From Aurifilum marmelostoma (taxonomy: Eukaryota; Ascomycota; Sordariomycetes; Diaporthales; Cryphonectriaceae), in assembly GCA_027559495.1 (NCBI GenBank), contig JAMXSV010000024.1, forward strand, positions 1,674,001 to 1,738,000: a DNA stretch of 64,000 nucleotides, read 5' to 3'. How positions within the stretch are numbered: position 1 is the stretch's first letter; every line of letters starts with the position of its first letter. A program made the position numbers and the translations under genes. Below, piece by piece: positions 47,201-60,739 of the stretch. Below the pieces are notes generated by a model. It was not told the origin of the DNA and made no database searches. It saw only the letters and a list, made by a program, of their open reading frames with translations.

Positions 47201-49269
47201 AGCGAGAGATGGAACCCTCTAGCCTATGTCCCACATGAAGCAGGGCATCTGTGCCACCCTTGGTGACCAGATCGTCGTCGACGTCGTTATCATCATCATC
47301 ATCATCATCAGTCGAATCGATTCATGCCGTTGTGATTGCGATCTGGAGGCCCCGCGAGGGATCAAGAGCCCCGCAAGCAGTTCGCACGGAGTCTGGGGAT
47401 GTGGGTGCCACACCCTGCTCCCCTCATTCCCAGCGGTTCATCTCAAGCCCACTCGCGAGACATGTCTCAGGAGATGGAAGGAAGGGGTGGATGGCAGATG
47501 TCGAATGGGCGTGCGCTTCTCGGAAACAATGCAGGCCTCCTTGTGTGTGAAGACGCGTGATCTTCAGCGTGATCTTCCATCGCGTTTGCCGAGCTGGTTT
47601 GCTCTATGTCGCTGGCCGCAGCAGGCAGTACTCGTTGCACACTACTAGTACATCTATTGGCCTAATTTGCGGATCAGCAAATAAAGAAACGCCCAACCGA
47701 AGGGGCCAAGGCAAGGTCGGCAATGGCTGGTGGGAACGCGCAGGGCGATCTCTCCCCCATCCAGCCAGAGCATTGGAGCAGCAGGAGTAGACTGCCTTGT
47801 CTCCTCGGACTAGGGAAGGGGGTGGTGACAGACGAAACGCAGTGTCACAGAAGCGATTTTACTATTTCGTGACCATGCCGACAGTGCACGACAGACGACC
47901 GACCGTGTGACTTGATATGACGGATGACTACATGAAAGGAGGCAGCATGCTGAAGGGCACTTGACCTTGAACGTGACAAGAAACGTGACCGGTCAGCTCT
48001 ATGATCACGAGATTAGCGTTTCCAAAGACGGGACGACCACGTACGCGAGGTCCAATTTCCCCCAGTGTGTCATTGCAGCCGCCGTGTTGCGGACCCAACA
48101 TCATCTCCTGGGAGCAGCATCTACAGCTCGAGGAGAGGAGGCCGGGACGAGGGAGAATAGCCTGGACCGGGCTGAGCCTCTCACGATTTCGGCATACGCA
48201 CTTGCCTCTTGGCCTTGCAGGCTGCTTCTGAGGACGCCATCTAGCTTATTCCTCCAGCAGCTATGGCTGAGATCGTTGCTCTCTAAGACCTCCCCAGCTC
48301 CCTCCCCCCGGACGAGGTTTTGCTGCCCGCCCGTCGTGGGTATAGGCCTGTCTGTAAAGGCGGGACGTCGTCGAGGCACCACCACTGTGCACGCAACTGA
48401 CAGCTTTCTCACAAGGAAGCCTGCTTGTCTTGTCAAAGGTTGGTCCTCTACTCAGAAAAAAAGACTCGGGCTCATGGCAAAAACATCGATCTGAGGGCAT
48501 TGTTGACTCACACCCTCAGGATGCCATGTGCAATCTCGGCAGGGCCGAGTGCAAACCATTTCTTGGGGGAAGCCCGGCTGCGTGCTTGCTTGCTCGAAGC
48601 CGTGTCAGCGACCAGCCAGCAGGCGGCCAGGCGCACCAAGGCGATCCAGGGTATCATTGGCGCCTATGACTCTTCCTTTCGCAGGGACCCACGGCGCTAA
48701 GCTCTGGGTGATGACAGTGAACCCGCTCAGCACTTACCCAGGGTCTCTAGGCTCCCCCCAGCGCACCCGAGGAGGGGTAGATGTCCCTGCAGCCAACAGC
48801 TACAGCGGGAAAAATGGGGGCCAGGGCTCTGTATCGCTGTGCCATTGTTAGGCTGCAACATCAATGGCATGCAGCGCCTCAATCATACACATCGTGAGCG
48901 AGCGGCGGATTCTCGGACCCCATCTCACCTCACCCTATGACTGGGCAAATCTTTGATGAGTCGAATGATCCTTAGCTCGGGTCTGACTCGGAGCTGCTGG
49001 TAGCCGTCGGGTGGTCGCCATTGAATTTCTCGCCATCGTTGTTGTCTCGCGCACAGATCACGTCGACGCCTCGCCCTTTTCCTCGTTGCCGCCTCATCCT
49101 TGGCCACGGAGTCTTTCGTTCTGGGTTCCCCCCTCATTACGGGACTCGTTCGCAACGGCAAGACGAGGCAAGGAGAAGAGACTGGACCAGTGAATGGTCT
49201 CTATCGCCAGGATAGTCGCAGTGTCTTCCGTTACCTTGCATATTTTTGTTTCCAACCTCTCCAGTGGTT
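35228..49269. other. Gene-free interval upstream of the NDT80-like gene
   Basis: About 14 kb between the first supported NDT80-like exon (transcribed leftward) and the 479-residue gene (transcribed rightward), so it includes both promoters. The first kilobase must hold the missing 5' exon or exons of the NDT80-like gene. I found no frame resembling a known protein and no in-phase splice chain. Composition is not AT-rich, so it is not a RIP-degraded element. Contents worth noting are an AGT/AGC triplet repeat at 35361-35402, four GTGGC units near 43706-43725, an ATC run near 47287-47310, a C16 run at 46853-46868 and several A/T homopolymers (40010-40050, 40925-40970). Confidence 0.45.
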
Positions 49270-50960
49270 ATGCCCAAGAAAAGGCACCAGGCCAGATACT
49301 CGAAACCGCAGTCCACAGCTCCCGCAGCTCTCTCTCGCAGCTCAGGTTCCGCTGCCCACGGTGGCAATCGCGCTGGGGGTAGGTTCATGCTACCTTGTGT
49401 CCCCCTCCACCTTCAACCAGAGGCTGGCCAGCCCCCTTGGTATACTACATCGAGAGCGATCCGGCTGGCCACCTCAGACACAGTGCCCAGTCGAGCAATC
49501 AAACTGATGCACATGCCCGCCACAACCGTCATGTTCCCCAAAGAGTGCCAGGCTGGCTTGGTGCTCCTGACCATGTCAATTATGTCAATCTGCCCAACCT
49601 CCGAGTTCGATGGCGCTGATGGCTTGCAGATCACGAACGCCCTGGCGTCAACCAGTTGCTGGCGTCGCTCAGGCGCACGAGACGGGACGGAGAGACTCCG
49701 CAGCCCCTGGCCAGCGTCGCCAATATCGCCGCGCCAAGCGTTCCGCCACAGATCCGCGAGATCCTGAGCCTGCCGGAAACACCGGCGCCAGCTCCGAGAA
49801 GGCGCCCTCGCTTGAACCCTCGCTTTGATGCCCTAGGTCGCAGGCTGCCCGCTGGGCCTCCGCCGCCTCGAAGCTGGCTCTCTGTGTCCCGACAAGCGCC
49901 GAGACTCGATCTCAGCGGTCGGGTTGTTGAGGGCTATGAGCGTCGCCTGCTTCCCGGCCTTTACAGGCCAGAGTGTGGGAGCCTGAGCGACATGCTCCTG
50001 CGAAAGATTGCACTCGACTGGGAGTTTCAGAGGTCCTACAATGTCTACTATCTCTATTCTCTGCCCAACCGCCTTCGTATGGCGCTCATCTCCTACGTAG
50101 CGACGAGCTACGAGCCTGGTCTGTCATTGTCTGATCTGAAGACCATTCTCCTCCCGCAGGTCCCTGAAGGAGAGGACTGCGGGGACGGACGTCCTCCACT
50201 CAGCCCAAGCTCGCTGAACGAGGGTCTTACTCACCTGGACCTGTCGACACTGGTCGGCAGGACCATCAAGCTGCGTGATCTCTCGCGCCTCTTGTTTCCC
50301 TCTCACCGTGAGAATAGTGAAGAAGCCATCGTTCTGGACTCGTGGGACGCTGTCGAAGTCCCACCGGTCCCACGCCCACTCCTTCCGAACCTCACCCATC
50401 TCTCACTCGCTGCGGCCCCCGACACCAGTGCCCTGAATTCATGGAGACAGCTGCTCGGTCTCTCGGAGCACCTCCCAACCCTCACCCACCTCAGCCTGGC
50501 CTTCTGGCCGAGGCCATCGCTGACGCCGAACTCGACTTACTGGAAGGTGGTCACGCCGCAGGGCCAGACGCTGCAGGCAGGCGGCACCAATCCTTACAGC
50601 CACAGTCTCGACAATGACTGGTCCGAGGCGATCCTCATTCTGCGCAAGCTGAGCGAGAACCTGTACGGACTCGAGTATCTCGACATCACGGGCTGCCTGT
50701 CGTGGTTCCAAGCGCTGACAGAGGAGAAGGACGGCGATCAGATCGACTGGGCGGGTGCGTGGGGCAAGGTCACGCACCTTGTCATGAACACGGGCTATAG
50801 TCCGCCACTGCAACAGGAGGCGACACATAAGTATGATGAGTGGCTCTTCATGATGGACAAGGCTCTTCTTGTGGAGAAGACAGTCAGAGCTCAGCGGGCA
50901 GGTCGAGGACGGATCTTTACCGTCGAGAGGACCAAGTGGGGTGGAGACGCGTCGAGCTGA
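49270..50960 (+). CDS. Conserved fungal protein with leucine-rich repeats, function unknown
   Basis: Two exons, 49270-49378 and 49630-50960, give 479 residues. The intron (49379-49629) has a GTAGGT donor and a TTGCAG acceptor; G joins AT to give Asp. The protein opens MPKKRHQARYSKPQ, a basic segment. A Pro/Arg-rich stretch (PAPAPRRRPR, GPPPPRSWL) follows, then a folded region from about residue 140 (LLRKIALDWEFQRS, LPNRLRMALISYV). Leucine-rich repeat-like segments recur: LTHLDLSTL, LTHLSLAAA, LTHLSLAFWP and LEYLDITG, spaced irregularly. I recall related fungal proteins being labelled tafazzin, but no HX4D acyltransferase motif or membrane anchor is visible here, so I do not adopt that name. 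An F-box-like or scaffold role is possible but unproven. Confidence 0.78.
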
Positions 50961-53900
50961 TGACGGACAGCCCCAATCCAGGGTGGTCAATCGATATACA
51001 CATATACAACGACATAGTATGATTTCTACAATGCAATTGATGTCATGGTGATTCTCAGCTGCTCAGTAACATCTTGCGAGCCCCTTCTTGTACATGTTGG
51101 CCAACCATGAGCATGCAGTCCCTTGATAACCAGGCGTTGAGCGAGTTCTTGCGAGGTGCTCACGAGCGCTCATGCGGGCCGTCTCGGCTGTAAGATGGTT
51201 GAATGACTGCACACAACGAATGATCTCGCAGGCGCAGAAGCCGATGGAGGGATCCTCTTCCCGATTGAGTTGCTCTCGCACTCCTTGATCTCGTGCGAAG
51301 TGCATTTTCCTACTAATACCAACACCTCATGCTACAGTTACCATGTCGGGACTGCCCAATCTCGTGCGCATCAACTCTCAACAGCCATTGACGGCTGGCC
51401 AGAAGCATTTCAGCTTCCCTTCAGAGGCCCCTTAGTCCAGCGTTATCGTCACCAATCCATTTTCCCTTCAGAGATAACCGCCACACACACCTTGCTTGGC
51501 GAAGCAGAGTCTATGGCAGAGGGCCTTGAGACCCAACGCCCCCCCCCCACCCTCAACCAGTTTCTAAATACCACAAGGGGCTTTGTCTTTGAGAAATGCG
51601 CACTGCCATTTGGCTTCTTCCCCTTCCACTTATCTTGTCCCGAACTCTACGTTTGCGACTAGAATGTGGTCTGTTCAGGCCTTCTGTGGCAGGATAGGAA
51701 ACCAACGGCGAGGTATCGGACTCTCTTTGGGGAAATCTGACAAAGTTGATCGAGTTGGTAGGAACCTCTCCTCCCCCTTTCCCATTCTTTTACTTGCTTT
51801 CCGCTGGGACGTGGAGAGGCCAAAGAAGCATCTCTGTGCCTTGTTGCTCGCAGCGGCTCTCTTTGCAAGCCAGGTTTCGCCCGAGGCAATTCCTACGTTG
51901 CGGCCAGTGGATGCTGCAATCAAGCATGTTTCTCTCACTCTCTCACTCTCTCTATCTCTCTCTTCACCGGTAAACCACAATGGATCTTACCCGAGCAGTC
52001 TGTCATGAAGCGAGACACGATCACAGTGTCCAGGGAACACCTTGGGCAGACGCAGAGGTTCTGAGTAAGTGCTGCACGCTCATGAATCTTACGGAGCTTT
52101 CCAAGTCCTCAATGTTTCGTAGGCAGAGAACGAGATGTTGGGTTCTATCATGACTTGTTGTTCTAACTTGCTGAGATTCACAAAACCTGCGGCGGTCGAC
52201 ATCGTGCCTTCTGCTAGGATGTGGTCCTGACTTCTGGCACATATGCACATTCTGGCATCGCAACGGTCTACCATGACCCAAGTACTTGTGATTGATCCCA
52301 AGTCAACATCTCGAAACTATGTAGACTCTACAGGTCGACGTCCCGTTATTCAGCGAGTGTGGTCAAGGCGTTCCCGTCCTCGGCTGGTCGCACGCAGTGT
52401 TGAGGCTGGCAAGGACCTCGGTGGGAAAAGGGAAACGGGGAAGTAAATGAGTTGTTGAGGCTGCCATGAACAACACTAGATAACTGGTCTCGAGACTCCT
52501 GCTCGAACCCTTGACTCATTAAATCTGGTGTTCGGATGGAATTACCACCCTTTCATGGTAATCATCAATCGAACAAGTCACCTGTCCTCGTGCGTACTGC
52601 TATGATAATCACGTTACTTAAGACGTATATTGTCGACAGATTGTGTTCGGCGGCCAAGACATAATCTTTCCTGAGAACACCGGCCAGGAAAAGAACAGGT
52701 CCACAATCTCTCACATGAGCAGGTAATCAAGGCAGGCAAGACAGGCACTCCCGCTCGAGACTTTAGCCTGGCCCACCGGAGGAGAATGCCCCCACGCCAC
52801 ACGCCATTGCTGTCCAATCCATGAAGCAAGCACACGGACTGGGTAATCAAGTGGTAGAAACGTTTCACGGTCGTCGAGCGTCCCAAATACCTGTCCCGGC
52901 CTAGCCGCTTTAGAAGGGAGGAGGTCCTGTAACAAACACAAAAGAACTCATTGGCGGATCAGTCTGCACTCCTATCTCTTCCTGGGAAAATATAGAGAGG
53001 AGAAAGTGGGTTGTTACCGATGAACATGAGCGACGAGAGATTCCTGTCCAACAAATGCGTCTAGGCAAGCGTTTCGGACGCCAAAAGGGCGTGGTGAAGG
53101 GCTGCTCTGTTGTCTGATGATCACATCCTCTTCCGAGAAGAAATGTCCTTCTCGCTTGCTTGCGGACCATTACTCAGGCGCAAGTCTGCCCGTTGACAAA
53201 AGCAGTTTGGGCATCTAGGCTCTGGTCCTCCAGTCAGTCAGTGGCGTACCTCAAACATGACCCGAGACAAGACACGTATAGCAAGCATCTCGAAAAGGTC
53301 GACTCGAGACCAGCCTCATCACAGCATAATGGTAGACAACCTTGTTGAAGCCGTCTCTTCCCAGCATACGACCCTTGACTTTCACCCCTCCCCTCCCTTT
53401 CGAGTAGGACATCCAGACCTGCCAACCTGTTTCATCACCATATTACTATTCCTGGCCTCTTTCTCAACGGTTTTCGGTTCCGGCGGAAATTATTGTACCG
53501 GATTGTATCTCAAAGATCCCATGGCAGATCAAGTGGATCCCACCACTTCCCCCCCCCCCCCCCGGCTTTCTTCCTCTCACGTCTTTGGGGGGGGGAGATG
53601 GGGAACACACCACACCATCCACGGGTCGACTGTGGATAGTCGAACGGGCGCCAGGATCTTCTTCCGAAGAGCTGACACATCTCGCAATTCTTCCCAATCC
53701 GAGACCATCTTGCTCTCGACGGAGTGTCACCACCGTGTGCCGCAAGTCGCAAGAGCCGCGACCTCCACGGCATCATCATCAAGCTTCATCAACACAGAGG
53801 TTTGTTGTTCTTCTCCCCTCCCGTCCTTCCGCTCTCCACACCGGTGAGCTGGTTAATTCTTGTTGACCTTCCTCGTACATTCCGGTTTTCTAGCCAGATC

Positions 53901-56200
53901 GGTAGGACTGAAATCAGGCAGGCTGCCGGCTGGCTAAAAACTAAGATGCAGGGGGTGGTGGCGTTGCATCAAGAACTGCACGCCCGCCGATCGCGTGTGG
54001 GAAGACATATTCACCCTTTATGAGCCGGTGAGGATCGTATTTTCCCAGCCTCAACCTCAGCCTCTGTCACATACACACATACACACACACAGTCTCCGGC
54101 AAGACGGCTCTCCGATCTGCAATGCGTTAATGCCTGTATCCACCGGAAGTCACGGGCGTGAGTCCATGCGGCCAATATATCTCCAAACCTTCCAGCCGGG
54201 GAAAATGGTAAACCGGAGCGCCGGGACGAGGCGGCTCGCTCTTGCTTGTATCGTATTTAGTGAGGAGGGTTCCCTTTCTCCCAACCCCGTTGCATACGCG
54301 CATCCAATCGGTGAGGAGGCGCCTAAGCCGGCGGCAGATATCCCGCCTCATACCCTACTCCTGGGGAGGAGGGGGGAGGGGGTGGACTACTAGGCGCCGT
54401 TGATTCATATCCCCAATTTAAGCTGTGCCGCACGGCTACACGCGTCGGAGGATTTTTTGTCTTCTATGTTTGCCCTTTCATGGATGTTGTATCATCCCTC
54501 CATCAACACCCCGGTAGCAAAGGACCCTGAGTGTTTGTTGGAGCCCCATGGAGGCGCGTCTCTGGGGTTCTTTGGCGCAGAGGAGGGGTGGCATCCCTCA
54601 CCCCAGGGGACAAGGCTCCGCGATGGCACGAGTGAAGACCCCACCCGTCCCGGTGTGATGAGAATTTCCATCAATCATAGGCAGGCTGCCAGGCATCTCC
54701 CATGGGGTCGCCATCTCCAGACTATCGGGTCCTTCCGGGAGACATCGAACCACTGCGTCGGACCAGGCAAGATAAGAAAGCCCCTTGACCTGCTCAAGCG
54801 AGATATGGTCTCGGCCGAGAGTCATGCCGAGGAGAAAGTGAGTGCCGCCGCTGCTACTGCTGGTCATGCAGGGTGTGAGTGTATCAGGACCCAACGGGTA
54901 AAAATGGCTCGTCTCTTCTCAAACAGCTAGAAAAGAAAGAATAAAAATAAAAGAGAATCGATAGCTGGCAATTAAGATCAGACAGTTCAACCCCACGCTG
55001 TGCAATCTGGAACCGGCCGCGAAACAAATTATCCCTATCTGCCCAGCTCACCTTGTCGTAAGAGATAGGATAAACTCGTCGGCCGCTGCCGAGATGAGGA
55101 ACCAAATCGGGGGTGCGTCTGAGGTAGTATCCCCCCTTCCCGCCCCTCACATGTGAACGCAGACCCTGCCGCAGTGGACTTGGTGGTGGTGTGTTGGTTT
55201 CGGAAAACCTGGTCCGCGCCACGTCACGGTTCTGGTCTGGACAAGGAGAATACGAAAGAAAAGGAAGAGGGGGGGGGGGGCGGTTGGGTCAACGGTGGTA
55301 ATGTGTGTCGTTGCGCGTCCGCGACAAGATTGGCGACGTTGTTCCGGGGGTTGGATCACATGCTAGCGACCTGATCACGTCCCATTGACACACACCCCTA
55401 AGAGGAGCGGAGAGCCTCCTGAAGGCTGTAAGGTAGGAAGCAGGACAGCATACTCGTTCTTCTCTCGGTCCCCCCTTTTCAAGGGACCCTGGTGGCGATC
55501 AAGGACGGTCGGTCGAGGGCGGGTTGGGGAAGCAAACTTGCCATTCCCGCACCTCTGCGTACTCCCTGACCACAGTAAAGCCCGAGCAATAGCCAGCAGG
55601 CGCTCCCAGCTTCCCTCGTCCAGCCGCTCATGGAGCTGCAGCTCTAGTAAACATCTTTTCATGCTTAGCCGGCCCTCCTAGCCGATGGCGACAGCGACAG
55701 AGACAGTATCGGCGAGGGGATTCCAAAACGCGAGTGTCTCTCTCGCGCTCTCGTTCTCTTGTTCTATCCAATCGCAACCCCTTTGCAGCGATATGAGCAA
55801 TCTGACCCTCCACCGTACAGATGGCCATGACACCTCCTGAACCACGCCTTGGAACGCACGAGCGTTCTCGAAGGTTCCGGCCATGCGCGCCCGATCCTCC
55901 TCCTTCTCCTTTTGCGTTCCGAGCTGGCCGGGGGCGGGCGCTCATGAGTAGGGGGAGACTGCGAGGGATGGCTCTGTCAAGGTTGGCAGTTCTTCTCCCT
56001 GCCATCTCTCCTGATCTTCGGACCTGGCGGATCAAAAGGGGTTGGAGGCTAAATCCTGTCGCCATGTTGACATATGCCACCGTACCGAACGAGGCAGGCA
56101 GAACAGGGCTTGGCTTCTCTGTTTGGCCCTAGGGCTGAGAACTCAGTCAGCCGGGAACCAGCTGGTTGACCAAGGCTCGCAACATCAGCGTCACGACAGG

Positions 56201-56235
<35 letters not shown>

Positions 56236-59200
56236 AAAGAGCTGTACGAGCTGTATGTACGTGGTCCCTGGGATTGGCGCGCCAGGACAGCTGCGCCCCG
56301 GCACGATTACCCCGTGGGGCGCGCAAGGAGCGTGGGGGCGGGAGGATGGTGTATGTGTGGCCAGATGTTGGCCCCACCGCGACGTCTAATTTTGACTGCT
56401 GATCAAAGGGAGCGCCCCTTGTGTGATTTCCCAGATTGCCCAGATCACCTAGATGAATGGTCAGAGAGGGAAAGGGATGCACCATGGTAAGAAGAAAGGA
56501 AGGGGAGGGGGGGGGTGAGAGTGCTTGTGTGTGGTTCAAGAACGATGAGGAGTGTGGGTAAGAGGCTTATCAGATACCAAGAGGCTCCTAGCTCCTTCGT
56601 TCCATCTTCCCTCCGTCCTCGTACCCCCAACATTGCCAGGCGCGCCAGCCTCAAGCAATGGTTGCGAGGCTAGGATACTTGAGATTATGCCATGCCGTGC
56701 CATGCCGAGCTCATCGCGGGCGTGACCTGTTTTTCTTGACCCGGCCCTATGACGAATAGTCCTGAACCGTGTCTCTCCTCCCCCTCTGTGTTTTTTTCCT
56801 GGCCCGGCTCTGTGAACAGGCATCGTGCTCAGAGCTTGCCGATCGGGGATCACTTCTACTGTACGTGTCGTGCCCAGTCTTGATCCCTTTTCCTCATGAC
56901 GTCGGACGTTTTGGTCCTATTGAGATAAAGCCGAGCATTATCAGATCAGCTATACAAGGACCAGACAACCAGCTCAACACCCACCAACCCCACGCAGACC
57001 TGAATCGGCGATTCGTAGACAGACAGGAAGAAGGTGATTTGTTCACACGCTTCGTCCAGCGTGACTGACGGGTGTAAAGCGCTCTCCCAACTTTGCTCAT
57101 TGCTCCACCATCATGCTTGTCACACGTCAGTGTGTTCCAGATGGGTGAAACAGGTTGCTTTCTTCTTCCTCCTCCTCCTCCTCTTCCTGCACATCCTCCC
57201 TTGGTGGTCGTGGTGGTTGCTTGTCTGTGTCTGGGTGTGGTCGGTAAAGTGGGTTTTAGTACAGAGCTTTCCCACGGGGCTCCGCCATTGGGTTTTCCCC
57301 CCCTCCCCCTTCTAGTTGCCTTTTGGGAAATCCGGATAGCCGACGACTATCTCAGGCCTCCATGACGCCATGCTCTAGGCGTTTCAACGCTGCTGGGGGC
57401 CCATGTTTTGAATTCGTTTGTAGGCAAGTGTGTTTGCTTGAATCTACTGCCTTACTATGTAGTGCGTGAAGAGGGGGGGGTTGTTTTTTCTCTCTTGTCC
57501 TTCCCTCTTCTTGTTCCTTGCTGTTTCCCTGAATTTTTACCCCCCCCCTCTAAATTTTCTTGCTTGGCGAGGAAAGAGCAAGGGAGGCACTGCGTCATCA
57601 TGCAAGGAAATAGCATCGACAAGCCAGTGATTGGCGTGTGAGACTGATGTAATGTACCTGCATCCCTACCCCAACTTCTGGAACTTTTGGAAGGTGAGAT
57701 CAAGGGAGAAAAGACAGAAGCAAAAGAGGAAGAAGGGAGGAAAGATCTACAGGGGGGAGGGGGGGCCGCCTGTTCCTAGAACACCGACGCCACAGCGCTC
57801 TTGTGAACCGCCAAAAAACAAAGACAAGGCGATCGATCCTACCGCCGCTTCCAAGGTTGGCTCATCTCATCATATCTCACCCCACGATCCCTTCTCTTTT
57901 TATTTTTGCGTGGGATGATGTGGTAATAGCGGCCTTTGGTCTTCCGATGCAATAGAAGAATAGATCTTATTCTTGTCATTTATTATTTGTTCTTTTTTCC
58001 AAAAAAAAAAAAACCCCCCCCAAAAAAAAAAAAAAAACATCACCACCCACGTGGTGGTACTAGAAGGGATCAACTTGTAGAAGTTGCGGTGAAAAGTAGC
58101 TAGCCCTTCTCTCTCCTCCAACGAAACGTCCTCAGCCAAGGGAGGACTTTCTAGTTGTGGTATGTTTTCCCAGCCGCCGTCAGCGCCGCAATAATAGAAT
58201 CCTGTTATTATTTTTTGTCTACACCCCTCTGTCTTTTTTCTTTCTTCTCTTTTCTTTCTTACAAGACCAGTCATCATCATCAGAGTCAGAGAACAGAGTC
58301 ATCGTCATCTCGCTCACCCCGTGAGGGATGTGGATGATGAGCAGCGTAACGCACACGCCCCCCCCCCCCCCCCAAAAAAAAAGAAAGATACCCGCGTGCC
58401 AGCCAATCAATCATCTGACCACTCCACGGGGTGATGGTGGTAACCCCCCGCCCCTCCTCCCTTCTCAGCAGCCTTACGCAGCCTTCCCACCCTCTCATCC
58501 TCCATGACATAGGAAGATACGTAGCATTTTCAGGCCCCGGTGGATGGCAGGGGGGGGGGCTGTGTTTTCCCTTGGACATATGTTCTTTCTTGGCTGGTGG
58601 GGTGGGCTGCAAGTCAGCAGCAGGATGAACGGATGCCTAGTTCGGCACGGTACAAGAATTTCCTTTTTCCATCATCTCTTCTCTTCTGTCTTATTTGTAT
58701 ACCCATTCTGGAGATGAATGTGAGACAAGTAGGATAAAAGGACAAGTGTGGATGCTTCTGCAAAATGCTCGTATCTTACTCTCCCTTTGCTCGCCCGGCC
58801 ACTAGGCAATGATTTATGGCAGATACAAGTAAAAGAATATCTGTACTACTACGGCATAGAAGGTGCTTTTGTACTACCTGAGAGGTACAATGTACTGTGC
58901 TGTCAGCATCCTGTATTATCGGTAACCGTCAGGGCAAAGGGGGAGAAAGCAGGAAGGAAAAAAAAAGAATCGATTCAGACACACTAATTTCCATACCAGT
59001 GAAGAAGTTTCGGTCGAGAGGAACACACAGCACCCAGTCTCCCTGCCCAAACCCCTGCTGTGCAGTACTGTCCACGCCCTGGATGTGCGTTGGCTGTTTC
59101 TGAGTCGTCGTTTGATATAACGCACTTGCTGCGTGCGCACGCACACACACACAGTTACACACAGACACGACTATCCGAGTCAGCCTCAACATCTCTCCCC

Positions 59201-60739
59201 CTTCCTCGTCTGACCACCCAACAGAAAGTAGAAAAGAAAAGCAACAGTACCTATCACCCAAAAGCACAGACAGCACAGCTATGTACAACATACAAGGCAG
59301 CAGTCATTCTTCTCCCCCCCCCCCCCCTTGTGTCCAACAAACCACCCCCCACAGAGTGACAATCTAATATTGCCCTCCAGATCAGCCCAGCCCGTCCCCC
59401 AGTCCAAAGCCACCCCCTCCCTTCCCCCGGTTCTTGGCCTCCACAGATCGTCCTGCAAAGCAATTGTGTTGCGTCGCCTCGCATTCCCATCTCCTTTTCT
59501 TCCCCCACGGGCGTCGCGCCCCCCCCCCCCCACCAGGATCTATCTTTTTGCGAAGCTGAGGCTATAATAGGTACATGTAGAAAATATGTACTGTCTGTGT
59601 GTGTGTGTGTCTGCCTCTAGGTTGTTCATTTACCCGCCCATCCCTTCCACACACAGACCACCTAGCTCGACCCGTCGTTCCCCTTGAACGTCCAGCGTGT
59701 GCGAGCAACCTCGACAGAATCGTCTTGCCGGGTATAACCTAGGCTTTGTCCCCCCCCCCCCCAACACCACCACCATATAATATATGCCTGACAAATGATT
59801 TTGCCTAGGCATGACACGGAAGAGGAGGGGGGGGGGGAGAAAGAGAAGAAAAGAAAAAAAAAATTACATAGCGTTGGCGCCGAGACAAACAAAAAGTCGG
59901 GGTGGCCGTTCTCGTCGCTGGATCGAGTCATGAGTCATGGCTGCAACAACTCTTTTTGCTGCTGACGTGTTTTGGGACAGATGTCATGGCTCGTAAATCT
60001 CTTCGTGATTATTTTTTTCTTCTTTTTTGGTGTTACTTTTCTCCTCGGGGGCGACGATTTCTTGTCTTTTCTTTTCTCTGGGGGTGCGGGATAACATGGG
60101 TTCTTCTGTGTGGCAAGGCTTCTCTCAGGTGCACGTTGCATAGTAAAATTTGGAACATTCCGTGATAAGAATTGATATGAGATTTGCTTGCTGGTGACTT
60201 CTATCAGTAGGAGCCAATACCCGTCTTTGACTACCATAGTCATACTCCATCCAGTAATCCTGTCCGCCTTGATTCCATGCAAAGTCCTGTCAAAAGTCCA
60301 CACCCCATCCTTCTCCAGGCCCTGTATCATTTGTCCTTGTCTATGTGATATCTTCCAAGTGCGCAGAAAGACGAAGTCGACAAAAAAAGAGAGAAAAAAA
60401 AAAAAAAAAGAACAAATTGGTCTATCAAAACAGGAACGGCCCCTAGAAAACTCTCGTTCCCAGCCTCGATAGTTGATTAAAAGCAGAGGCCCGGTCCAGA
60501 CCAGCAGAATCCATCAGGAGAGACCTCCCCCTGAAGGAGGAAGTTCATGCTGAAGGCGTGAGTGGTACTGTGTATCCGCCGGGGGAAAAGGAAAGAAAAA
60601 GTCGAGAGCCGTCGCGGAAAAAAAGTTTGTAGGATCATGATCCTGAACGCCTCGCAAATATATCCAGTCTATAGTTCCGGTCATCATTCGTAGTGCATCT
60701 GTTGCTGTAGCCGTCGGATCCTCCAAGGACGGTCTTCGC
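50961..60739. other. 9.8 kb without a recognisable gene
   Basis: Interval between two convergent stop codons (the 479-residue gene and CRE1). Short open frames resemble nothing known and do not join into a plausible spliced gene. It is rich in simple sequence: CT-rich 51930-51964, C15 53549-53563, T29 56205-56233, and further C, G, A and T runs at 57990-58035, 58360-58382, 59315-59328, 59519-59531 and 59750-59762. Part may be 3' untranslated sequence of CRE1. Confidence 0.45.
56205..56233. repeat. T29 homopolymer
   Basis: Twenty-nine consecutive T, the longest homopolymer I noticed in the window. Confidence 0.85.

Noticed and set aside
53257..53847. 196-codon plus-strand frame with a hydrophobic stretch
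   Set aside because: Contains a homopolymer-derived Pro run and has no similarity; a secreted or membrane protein is not supported.
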